A stretch of DNA of 16,198 bases, from positions 1 through 16,198 of the forward strand of contig JAPXLT010000087.1 in the NCBI GenBank assembly GCA_033809415.1, in the 5' to 3' direction. This DNA comes from JAQVUB01 sp033809415. GTDB lineage: Bacteria > Verrucomicrobiota > Lentisphaeria > Oligosphaerales > Oligosphaeraceae. The notes under the pieces are model-generated. The model was not told where the DNA came from. It ran no database searches and saw only the letters and a list, made by a program, of their open reading frames with translations. The translations under genes and the position numbers were made by a program. Below are positions 1 through 6,866 of the stretch, one piece after another. Position 1 is the stretch's first letter. Each line of letters opens with the position of its first letter.

Positions 1-222
1 GAATAATCACAACCGGGACGGTTGCGCTACTTTTTAAACTTGCACCCGTTCCCCACGCCCCACTGGCGCATTACATTTTTTAACTTCTTGTTAACTTTTT
101 GTTTCTTGTTTCAACTTGACATTATCAAAAACCCCTGTACATTTACATGTGTACTGGGTTCCCCAGTTGGCAATGAGGCGCAAGGGATTTTTTTTCAGAA
201 ATACCGGAACTGGAGCTAAAAA
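1..222. other. Upstream spacer with a small hairpin at 10-24
   Basis: I see no gene in the first 222 bases. Bases 10-24 form a 6-bp stem (CAACCG/CGGTTG) with a GGA loop, followed after six bases by a run of five T. This could be a weak terminator of a gene left of the window, or the end of a dispersed intergenic repeat; the sequence does not decide. The rest is AT-rich and holds the candidate promoter and dyad listed separately. The ribosome site GGAG at 212-215 is 7 bases before the ATG at 223. Confidence 0.35.
116..154 (+). promoter_or_regulatory. Candidate sigma-70 promoter with an overlapping dyad, upstream of the DUF4091 gene
   Basis: A perfect -35 hexamer TTGACA (116-121) is followed after 16 bases by TACATT (138-143), which matches 4 of 6 bases of the -10 consensus. 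GTACA (137-141) and TGTAC (150-154) form an 18-bp inverted repeat with an 8-base spacer that covers the -10 and the expected start of transcription. A repressor bound there would block the promoter. The leader to the ATG at 223 would be about 70 bases. The motif reading is direct; the regulatory role is inferred. Confidence 0.4.
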
Positions 223-2709
223 ATGAGGACAAGCAGAGTATTCTTTGTTGCTTTGAGTTTTACGTTTCTGGCGTTGCGCGCGGCGAACGTTCCCCATATT
301 CTTGTGACCGGCAAGGGTCAGCAGGGCGAGATGTCGCAGGCGTTTGATGTGCTCGACCATGAAGGGAAAGCGCATGAATCCTACGAGAAGGCGGAGCAGA
401 AGTTTCTGGATGCCGCCGCCCGATTCAGCATTTCATCGGATGAGGATAATTTGCATATCAAGGTGGTCTGCCCGGTGCCGGAAGGCGTGGAATACGCAAA
501 GGGAATAAATCCGTGGGAAGGCGATGCCATCGAGGTCTTCATCAAGCCGAGTGAGGACCGGGCGGAATACTTCCAGTATATGATCAACGCCGACAATGTC
601 AAAGGAGCCATCCGCTATAATGATGTCCAAATGAAGGACCCATCCTGGACAAGCAAGGCGGAATTGTCGTTAGCCAAAGAATCACGGCTTTTTACGGTGG
701 ACATGCTTATTCCCAAAAGTGAACTGGCCGGGATCGACTGGAAGGAGGGTTCTTCTTTCAAGGGGAACATCATCCGCCATGGCAACACGGCCGGCGGCGT
801 CTCCTGCTGGAGTCGCGTTTCCCTGAACTTCTTCCATGACCCTGCCCGTTTTGGCACCTTTATCATTGGTTCGAGGTGCGCTTACTTCAAAAATGAGCTA
901 GACAAGCTCCTCGAGGCAAACACGCCCCTGCCAAAGGAGCTTGCCGAACAGGCTGCGTCATTGACTGATTTGATCCAGCAGAAGGGCGAGCAGCCGACCT
1001 CCTTCGGGGAGCTGAGCATCCAACTCAAGAACTTCAAGCAGAAGCTCATTTCCAGCGCTTCGGCTAATATGAAGACCGCCATTTATGATGCTGATGTCTG
1101 GGGCAACCGTTTCGCGCCTAATGGGCCGATTACACCGTTGAAAAAAATCACCATGCAGGCTCCAATGAACGGCAGGGCTGTATATCCACTGGCATTCAGC
1201 AATCTCACGGGTGACAAGTTCATGGGGCAGTTCAAGTTTCTGACAACGCTGTCGATGAAATACCTGTACGAGTTCGGAAAAATGCCATTTGACGATTTTT
1301 TCTGCCGTCATATCACGGTGAGCGAGGCGGTGCCGATCCAGGATCTGGGCGGCTCCCTGAACTACGATGTGCTTATTCCGCTGCCGCTGAATACGCTGAT
1401 CCGCTGCGACGCGCATGCAACCATGCCGTTGTTCATCGAGGTCGATACACATGGACTCGAACCGGGCATATACAAGGGGCTGTTCTATTTCAAGCCGTCG
1501 TATATCGCCTTCGAGCAGCACGAGACCATCGATTTCGAGTTGACCGTGTGGGATGTGGACCTGAACGAAGTCGAGCTGGACAGCTTTACCTACAACAATA
1601 TGGTTACAGGGAAGAAAGAACATTTGGCGCCGGAACGAACAAAATTCCTGATTGACCATGAAGTCAATATCCTGAATGTGATACCTGGCAGCCAGGTAAC
1701 AATCATGCCTGAAATCGATCCCCAGGGGAATGTCCTGAAAATCGACTTCAGCAGTTTGGATGCGCTGATCGACCATTATGTCGAGTGCGGCATGCCGTTG
1801 CGCAGAATCAAGATGTTCATCCAGACAGATGCCAGGCTTATGTATCCATTTGTTGTGCGTGGCCAGAAAAAAGGCATGAGGGGGGCTACCCTGGAAGGTG
1901 TGCTCAATCCTGCGTGGGTAAAGGCATACAAGGTCTGGCTTGCGAGCCTGGTCAAGCACCTCAAGGAAAAACATGACATGGGCTATGAACGGTTCTGGAT
2001 TTATCCGATCGATGAACCCAGCGGAGACCCGGCTGACCCCACGACCGGCGCGGCACATGCCATTGCGATGTCAAAAATCATCAAGTCCGTCGATCCGAAC
2101 ATCCAGGTCTTTGCCAATCCCTACGACTGGAAGACGAACGAACAGGCAAAGACGACGATTCTGGGCATGGGGCCGCATATTGACCTGATGTGCCCAGCGC
2201 GAAGCTATGTCAGGAACGATGAGATTGTCGGCTACTTGCATCAGATACCATCGAAGGTCTGCACGTATATTGTCCTGAACAACCACACCCCGCCTGCCGT
2301 TTACAGAGGCTTGTCCTGGCAGAATCTCCGGGATGGCTTCGAGCCGCTGGTACCGTTTTGGAGCATTGATTCATCAAGCGGGTTTGATGGTTTTGATCCC
2401 AGAGACACGGACCGTTCCGGCAAGAACCGGTATGATTATGCGGCAACGTATATCGACTGGGGATATGACAAGGTCCTTACCTCGAGGCGCATGGTAGCAT
2501 GGTATCAGGGTTTTCAGGACAGGAAGATCGCTGAAGTCTGCAGAAAATACATGAAAGTGCTCTCTGGCAAGGGTATGGATGTATCCGGATACGAAAAGCA
2601 AATCCATGACATCGCAGTCAAAGCATCAAAAGCAAGCCTGGATGAAATGGAACAGTGCCGTCTGGAGCTTATGACATTGGCCGTCAAGTTAAAGGAGAAG
2701 GCAAAATAA
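223..2709 (+). CDS. Exported CBM9-like / DUF4091 glycosidase-like protein
   Basis: 828 aa. Residues 1-20 form a signal peptide (basic MRTSR, hydrophobic core, likely cleavage after ALRA), so the protein acts outside the cytoplasm. Residues about 20-215 look like a CBM9-type sugar-binding beta-sandwich, with the run NPWEGDAIEVFIKP and a closing FHDPARFG. A charged, probably helical linker follows (about 215-300). The remainder resembles a TIM-barrel glycoside-hydrolase-like region ending in a DUF4091-type segment: YPIDEPS, with D597 and E598, is the usual acidic motif of that group, and TSRRMVAWYQGFQD (about residues 753-766) matches the end of DUF4091. Substrate is unknown. The start is supported by GGAG 7 bases upstream. 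The prepilin gene follows in the same direction. The alternative is a non-catalytic carbohydrate-binding protein. Domain naming is from memory of the families. Confidence 0.8.
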   Translation: MRTSRVFFVALSFTFLALRAANVPHILVTGKGQQGEMSQAFDVLDHEGKAHESYEKAEQKFLDAAARFSISSDEDNLHIKVVCPVPEGVEYAKGINPWEGDAIEVFIKPSEDRAEYFQYMINADNVKGAIRYNDVQMKDPSWTSKAELSLAKESRLFTVDMLIPKSELAGIDWKEGSSFKGNIIRHGNTAGGVSCWSRVSLNFFHDPARFGTFIIGSRCAYFKNELDKLLEANTPLPKELAEQAASLTDLIQQKGEQPTSFGELSIQLKNFKQKLISSASANMKTAIYDADVWGNRFAPNGPITPLKKITMQAPMNGRAVYPLAFSNLTGDKFMGQFKFLTTLSMKYLYEFGKMPFDDFFCRHITVSEAVPIQDLGGSLNYDVLIPLPLNTLIRCDAHATMPLFIEVDTHGLEPGIYKGLFYFKPSYIAFEQHETIDFELTVWDVDLNEVELDSFTYNNMVTGKKEHLAPERTKFLIDHEVNILNVIPGSQVTIMPEIDPQGNVLKIDFSSLDALIDHYVECGMPLRRIKMFIQTDARLMYPFVVRGQKKGMRGATLEGVLNPAWVKAYKVWLASLVKHLKEKHDMGYERFWIYPIDEPSGDPADPTTGAAHAIAMSKIIKSVDPNIQVFANPYDWKTNEQAKTTILGMGPHIDLMCPARSYVRNDEIVGYLHQIPSKVCTYIVLNNHTPPAVYRGLSWQNLRDGFEPLVPFWSIDSSSGFDGFDPRDTDRSGKNRYDYAATYIDWGYDKVLTSRRMVAWYQGFQDRKIAEVCRKYMKVLSGKGMDVSGYEKQIHDIAVKASKASLDEMEQCRLELMTLAVKLKEKAK

Positions 2710-2793
2710 CGCAGATTTAATGGCGACTGGATGCTCCAGTCAACACCATTGGAGGCGATATTACATTTTCTTGATAACCGAGGGCAAATCCGT
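2710..2793 (+). other. Intercistronic hairpin between the DUF4091 gene and the prepilin gene
   Basis: Bases 2725-2741 form a perfect 7-bp stem (GACTGGA/TCCAGTC) with a 3-base loop. An outer 5-bp stem, AATGG (2719-2723) with CCATT (2746-2750), could extend it. No T run follows, so it is not a standard intrinsic terminator. It may stabilise the upstream mRNA or be a Rho-type end. TTGATA at 2771-2776 with TAAAAC at 2794-2799 (17-base spacing) is a weak candidate promoter for the next gene. Confidence 0.4.
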
Positions 2794-2932
2794 TAAAACA
2801 TGGAAACAAGGAGCAAATCAAAATGAAAAAGAAAACAAGAAGCTTTACTTTGATTGAACTGCTAAAACATGGAAACAAGGAGCAAATCAAAATGAAAAAG
2901 AAAACAAGAAGCTTTACTTTGATTGAACTGCT
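2794..2932 (+). repeat. Perfect 69-bp tandem duplication of ribosome site plus prepilin N-terminus
   Basis: Two identical 69-bp copies, 2795-2863 and 2864-2932 (the base before each copy also matches, giving 139 bp of exact periodicity). Each copy holds a ribosome site AAGGAG (2808-2813 and 2877-2882), a 9-base spacer, an ATG (2823 and 2892) and the codons for MKKKTRSFTLIELL. As 69 is a multiple of 3, the two starts share a frame. The absence of any mismatch points to a recent event or to an assembly artefact. Confidence 0.95.
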
Positions 2933-3671
2933 GGTAGTAATCGCCATCATTGCGATTCTGGCCTCGATGCTTCTGCCGGCTTTGGGCAAGGCACGTGACA
3001 AGGCACGCGTAATCACCTGTGTCAGCAATTTGAAGACATGCAGTCTCTGGCTGGCACTCTATGCGGATGACAATCAGGACTATATGGTCATGTATGATAT
3101 GAGTTGGCTGGCAAAAACAAATTTCCCGGGATTAAGTAGTAATAGCGGCATTAAAAATTCTTGGGGGATGACTTTATGCCATACTGGCTACGCCCCCATG
3201 CCGGAAAAATTAAGATTCAGCGACCCTTTTTTCTGCCCTTGCGAAACCCGCTTTTCGGGAGTTTTTTCAACTCCTGAGAAAAAGATGTCTTTGTGTGGTA
3301 ATATCTATGGCATGGTAAACAGCCATCCCTGGAGCGATTTTATTACTAGGTATAAAGATACAAGCTTCACCAAGTATATCTATCCGATGACTTCAAAATT
3401 TAAGAACCCGAGTAGAAAAGTCTATATAGGGGATTCCACAGCAAAGAACAGTGATCCCTATTTTGTCTGTGAGGTCAATCCCAACGCCGACAGCAGTGAT
3501 AAAAACAAGCGCCTGACCGCCTATTGGCATAAAGGCATCTGCAATATCGCCTGGGTGGACGGGCATGTCACTTCCGAACGCTGCGCAAACATGGCAAATC
3601 CGACTGATACGATGTACGCAGGTGCAGGCGGACCGCTTGACCGGGACAAGCATTTCTTCCAGTTGGATTAA
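2892..3671 (+). CDS. Prepilin-like protein with N-terminal methylation signal and H-x9-DG C-terminus
   Basis: 259 aa from the chosen start. Residues 1-7 are a short basic leader; F8 would be the first mature residue with E12 as the conserved Glu5, followed by one hydrophobic helix (about 8-31). The residue before the cleavage site is Ser rather than the usual Gly. Near the C-terminus H213 is followed after nine residues by D223-G224, the H-x9-DG signature of a large prepilin-like family of Planctomycetes and Lentisphaerota. The protein is expected to be inner-membrane anchored or assembled into a pseudopilus. An in-frame ATG at 2823 would add 23 residues, repeating the leader but replacing the hydrophobic helix by KHGNKEQIK; I prefer 2892 because only that start puts the helix directly after the leader. 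Both starts have AAGGAG at the same distance. The role is unknown; adjacency suggests a link to the exported DUF4091 protein. Confidence 0.85.
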   Translation: MKKKTRSFTLIELLVVIAIIAILASMLLPALGKARDKARVITCVSNLKTCSLWLALYADDNQDYMVMYDMSWLAKTNFPGLSSNSGIKNSWGMTLCHTGYAPMPEKLRFSDPFFCPCETRFSGVFSTPEKKMSLCGNIYGMVNSHPWSDFITRYKDTSFTKYIYPMTSKFKNPSRKVYIGDSTAKNSDPYFVCEVNPNADSSDKNKRLTAYWHKGICNIAWVDGHVTSERCANMANPTDTMYAGAGGPLDRDKHFFQLD

Positions 3672-3700
3672 CTGCGCTTCAGTTCAAGAACATATTACTT

Positions 3701-3729
3701 GGATGAGCACCTTTGGCACTCATCCTTTT
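3701..3729 (+). terminator. Intrinsic terminator candidate after the prepilin gene
   Basis: Stem GGATGAG (3701-3707) with CTCATCC (3719-3725), a two-base mismatch, then CC/GG closing a 3-base loop, followed directly by TTTT. It begins 29 bases after the prepilin stop codon. The short T run makes it moderate in strength. Confidence 0.6.
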
Positions 3730-3746
3730 CATGGAATAACAAATCG

Positions 3747-4481
3747 ATGTGGAATCTAATACTGGAATTTCAGCAGTACCAGGAAGACCTCCTGGAACTA
3801 CTTGAGTTTGAAACGGAGTATGCCGAACGCATGGCATCCATTGAGAAATGCTCTTTGGAAGAGGCTATGGCAAAATACACGGAATGGTATTATATGCACA
3901 CGACTGCTCCGGGATCACATGATGAGCGTCTTGCCCTGATGCGGCAACTGGCCTTCAAAGAAGCGCGCAGAAGATTTTTCGAGGAACGGGTTATTCCGGA
4001 ACAACAGAAGCGTTTTATTGAAGGACAGGCGGAAATACGCGGCAGCAGGGCAGGATTCATTGCCGAGGCGCACCCTGAATATTACAGTGAGTCTCCTGAA
4101 ATATTCCTTACATTGCATTTCCGCAACTATTTTGCCCCTGATTCACCGTTTGCGCACAAACAGGAACTTGCAAATGGTTTGCTGCAGCTTATCGGGGAGT
4201 TCCTTTCGGAACATCCTGCTGTCGAGCGCGTGCAGTGCGCCAGCTGGCTGAACAATGTGCCGGATTTCCTGTCACTGTTTCCGGATGAATGGTTAGCGTG
4301 CCGCATATTATGCCTGCCAATGGAACCTTCGACAGGATGGTGGGGTTCCTTGATTGACAAAACTGGAAGATTCATCAGAAAACGTGCGGAATTATTCAAA
4401 AAACACGGCGGTTTCTCCATGCCGAACATGCTCTGCAGATGCAAAATAGAGGACTTGTTGCATCATCTCAAAAAATGGTGA
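3747..4481 (+). CDS. Hypothetical protein, 244 aa
   Basis: I do not recognise this protein. It has no signal peptide or membrane segment and looks soluble. Residues about 5-110 are strongly charged and probably helical (repeated Glu, Arg and Lys around EEAMAKYTEWYY and LAFKEARRRFFEER). The second half has aromatic patches (LTLHFRNYFAP, CASWLNNVPDFLSLFP, TGWWGSLIDKTG) and ends in LHHLKKW. The half with CASWL and the TGWWG stretch distantly recalls acyltransferase-like (GNAT-related) proteins, but this is not strong enough to call. The frame is open back to an ATG at 3699, but that start would place the terminator hairpin at 3701-3729 inside the gene, so I chose the ATG at 3747. No clear ribosome site precedes either ATG. 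It is a third plus-strand member next to the exported protein and the prepilin. Confidence 0.65.
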   Translation: MWNLILEFQQYQEDLLELLEFETEYAERMASIEKCSLEEAMAKYTEWYYMHTTAPGSHDERLALMRQLAFKEARRRFFEERVIPEQQKRFIEGQAEIRGSRAGFIAEAHPEYYSESPEIFLTLHFRNYFAPDSPFAHKQELANGLLQLIGEFLSEHPAVERVQCASWLNNVPDFLSLFPDEWLACRILCLPMEPSTGWWGSLIDKTGRFIRKRAELFKKHGGFSMPNMLCRCKIEDLLHHLKKW

Positions 4482-4561
4482 TGCTAATGCAAAACAACAA
4501 ATTCGACATATTTGCGGGATGGGCTTCAGAAAAGTCTCCCTAAATAGACCAGCCCAAAAAA
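4482..4561. other. Spacer hairpin between convergent genes
   Basis: TGGGCT (4520-4525) pairs with AGCCCA (4551-4556), and inside it GTCT (4534-4537) pairs with AGAC (4546-4549). Six A follow on the plus strand, so it is not a plus-strand intrinsic terminator of the usual form. It lies between the stop of the 244-aa gene and the 3' end of the leftward 719-aa gene, and directly abuts the repeat at 4562. The 20-codon frame 4481-4543 shares one base with the preceding stop (TGATG), but has no coding support. Confidence 0.35.
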
Positions 4562-4592
4562 TTTCGTGTCTTTTCGTGTCTTTTCGTTGTTA
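4562..4592 (-). repeat. Dispersed CACGAAAAGA-type intergenic repeat, copy A
   Basis: Read on the minus strand it starts TAACAACG and has two 10-nt units of the form AAAAGACACG, ending in GAAA. It is a perfect 31-bp inverted copy of bases 6782-6812. It lies 13 bases beyond the stop of the leftward 719-aa gene, in a convergent intergenic region. Confidence 0.85.
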
Positions 4593-4605
4593 AAAATAGG
4601 TTAAT

Positions 4606-6765
4606 TTATTCGAAGATTTGTTTAGGCGGGGTCATTTCGCCGTATGCGGTAACTGCGCTGAGATAATATTTGAGTGGGATGGGAGTTTCGTTTTCGAGGA
4701 TTTGTGGGATCGGGAAGATGATTTCCGCGCCACCTTCGGCAAGGGTCAGGTCTTTCGGGATCGCGGCGAGTTTTTCGGCGATGTAATCGGCACCTTCACT
4801 CTGGGGGGTGATTCCCCAGCGCCTCTGTGCAGTTGCGGCAAAGGTCTGCAAGCCACAGAGCGGATCGGCGGTGAGGGGACTGCGGTTGCTGCGGTTGAGG
4901 ATGGCAACGAGGTGTTTTTCAGTGAGTTTTTCCGGAGCGGTCTCCGCCGGTACAGCATAGATGCGCAGGGAAACGAAGGACGTTTTCTTGTCATTCCAGC
5001 GGACGCGGTACTTGTTGCCGGGGAGTTCGGTGGCTTCGGTTGCCGGGGCAGAGAGGTCTTTGCTGATGCGCGGTTCGAGCCATTGGGTTGCTTCGAGTAG
5101 CGGCATCATAAATGCGGGTGAAGTCACCGACAGGGAAAGGTCGTCCTGTTTCCAGAGATAGTTCGGGGTGACGAAGTTAGTCATGCTATATTCCCAGGCG
5201 TCCCGGATGGCATTGAGAGCCATTTCCTTTTCGCTGCTGATAATCGTCTGCGCGGCAATTTGCGCCAGTATCTGCACGGCGGCGGACGTGGCACCTAGGT
5301 CGCAGACCTTGTCACGCTGCCCGGCGCCAAGATATTCCGGCTGGAAGGCGAAGCGGTTCCAGGCTTTGAGTTTACCGGAAGCGGGGTCTTTCAGCCTTGC
5401 ACCGAGCAGGCTGTTGAGCAGTGCACCGATATTTGGCAGTCCATTTTTGCTGACATTCAGCCAAGGGGTTTCCTCCTGGGCGCGGTCACTTCGCGGCAGC
5501 GTTTTCGGGCTGAAGCAGTTGGTGACGATGGCATGAGTGACCATCAGGTTGTCGGTGCCGCCTGCGCCCCAGAGGCCAGTGGTCGGATTCTGCAAGGCAA
5601 GCAGCTGCTTGCACAGCGCTTCGCGCCAGCCGCTTTCAAAGGTGCTGGCTTGTTTCAAAACAGCGATGGTGGCTTGGAGATAACCCAGTTTGGCGACACC
5701 ATATTGCATGTGAAACCAGTCCTTGGCAGCGAATTTCAGGTACTGTTCGAGCCCGTTGATGGTCGTCAGGTCTTTATAAACCCGGTTGCCCGTCAGAAAC
5801 GTCCAGCTTTTTTCCGGTTCGATGCCGAAGAACAGGTGCATGGGGAATTCATCATAATCGGGGTTTGGTGCACGGCTGCCGGTTACCGGATCGGCCCATT
5901 CGCTTTGCGGCAGCGAATTGGCTTTGTCAGCGATTTCCCAGGAGAGTGTGCTGAACCAAGCCTTGCCGCCGCCAAGGTTGCTAAGGGTCATATAGAGTCC
6001 GCCACCGTCAGGCAGTCTTGGGATTGCAGCCTGCGCCGGATCGAGCATAGCCACCATCAGATTCAGATCGAGCGGTGCGCCGCCGGCCTCTTCGGCGGTT
6101 TCAGCTTTCTTCTCGATGAGGGTCGTATTGAGCAAGGTTGGGATTTCGATCTCGAGATGATAGCAGAACCAGGGGAAAGTGCCGCGGGTCTTGAACAGGC
6201 TGCTTTCGGTGATGATTAGGTTATTCAAGCTGTCTTTCAGACTCAGGGTCAGGGATGGAGCACCATCCCAAAGCGTGCGATCCTGACCGCAGTTCTCGCC
6301 TTTGAGCCAGATGAAGAAACGCAGAGTGCGCCCTTTGAGAGTAGCCAGTGCCGGGATGTCCAAAACCGGTTTTGGCAATACCAGGGTTTTCTGACCCTCG
6401 AGAAGCAGCGCTGGGAAAGTCGAGTTTTTGACGGTGTTATTCAGGGTTTGTGTTGGATCAATCCAGGCTTCCGCGTCCTTCTCGTCGGCAAAGAGTTGCC
6501 GCCAGGCGATGGGTGTGGCCTTGTGATCACGGAACCCATGCATGAAAAAACGCCAGAAGTCACTGTTTTTCAGGGCGGCTGCGCCCCGCTTGCGCATCCA
6601 GAGGTTTTCAGCAGTCCAGGAATCCACAGTTACTGTGGTGCCGTCTGCGCTGAAAGAAGGCTGCCATTTGTTTTCCGACGGCGGGGCTTCCTGGGCCGAA
6701 AAGGTGAAAATCACTCCTTGCAGGACAAAGAGACCAACTGAAATGATGAGGGTTGTAGTTTTCAA
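4606..6765 (-). CDS. Exported protein of unknown function, possible alpha/alpha-toroid domain
   Basis: 719 aa from a TTG start at 6765. The next in-frame ATG upstream (6798) sits inside the repeat at 6782-6812 and has no ribosome site, whereas the TTG has AAAGGG 7 bases upstream and puts a signal peptide (KTTT, hydrophobic core, cleavage near FSA at about residue 24) at the very N-terminus. Residues about 30-290 look like beta-rich secreted domains. Residues about 340-570 contain FAAKDWFHMQYGVAKLGYLQ and LLALQNPTTGLWGAGG, which resemble repeats of alpha/alpha toroids such as polysaccharide lyases or terpene-cyclase-like folds. The last 130 residues look like a beta-sandwich (fibronectin-III-like). 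I cannot name a function. It is probably a periplasmic or secreted glycan-active protein, by resemblance and context only. Inverted repeats flank it closely. Confidence 0.75.
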   Translation of the reverse strand: MKTTTLIISVGLFVLQGVIFTFSAQEAPPSENKWQPSFSADGTTVTVDSWTAENLWMRKRGAAALKNSDFWRFFMHGFRDHKATPIAWRQLFADEKDAEAWIDPTQTLNNTVKNSTFPALLLEGQKTLVLPKPVLDIPALATLKGRTLRFFIWLKGENCGQDRTLWDGAPSLTLSLKDSLNNLIITESSLFKTRGTFPWFCYHLEIEIPTLLNTTLIEKKAETAEEAGGAPLDLNLMVAMLDPAQAAIPRLPDGGGLYMTLSNLGGGKAWFSTLSWEIADKANSLPQSEWADPVTGSRAPNPDYDEFPMHLFFGIEPEKSWTFLTGNRVYKDLTTINGLEQYLKFAAKDWFHMQYGVAKLGYLQATIAVLKQASTFESGWREALCKQLLALQNPTTGLWGAGGTDNLMVTHAIVTNCFSPKTLPRSDRAQEETPWLNVSKNGLPNIGALLNSLLGARLKDPASGKLKAWNRFAFQPEYLGAGQRDKVCDLGATSAAVQILAQIAAQTIISSEKEMALNAIRDAWEYSMTNFVTPNYLWKQDDLSLSVTSPAFMMPLLEATQWLEPRISKDLSAPATEATELPGNKYRVRWNDKKTSFVSLRIYAVPAETAPEKLTEKHLVAILNRSNRSPLTADPLCGLQTFAATAQRRWGITPQSEGADYIAEKLAAIPKDLTLAEGGAEIIFPIPQILENETPIPLKYYLSAVTAYGEMTPPKQIFE

Positions 6766-6781
6766 AGTGGGTTCCCTTTCA

Positions 6782-6840
6782 TAACAACGAAAAGACACGA
6801 AAAGACACGAAAATTTTTTTATGGATTGTTGCTTTGACGG
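6782..6840 (+). repeat. Dispersed intergenic repeat, copy B, with 3' extension
   Basis: Bases 6782-6812 are the exact inverted copy of 4562-4592: TAACAACG, then two AAAAGACACG units, then GAAA. An A/T block follows and then TTGTTGCTTTGACGG (6826-6840), which matches 14 of 15 bases of the sequence after copy E (13569-13583). Thus the element is longer than the 10-nt units. It lies between the start of the 719-aa gene and the 3' end of ispD. Confidence 0.85.
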
Positions 6841-6866
6841 ATGGAGCCGTTTGCCTTGAACAGACT

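Noticed and set aside
958..2058. Long open frame on the minus strand inside the DUF4091 gene
   Set aside because: It is the antisense of a gene with a signal peptide, ribosome site and family motifs; its own translation has no recognisable domain and an odd His/Cys/Arg-rich make-up.
2823..2891. Longer prepilin start at 2823
   Set aside because: It would place a polar stretch after FTLIELL instead of the membrane helix. The second start restores the normal family N-terminus, so 2892 is annotated, with the alternative kept as a finding.
4562..6812. Reading the 719-aa gene with its inverted repeats as an insertion sequence
   Set aside because: The protein has a signal peptide and no transposase motif, no target-site duplication is visible outside the repeats, and other copies of the repeat exist singly.
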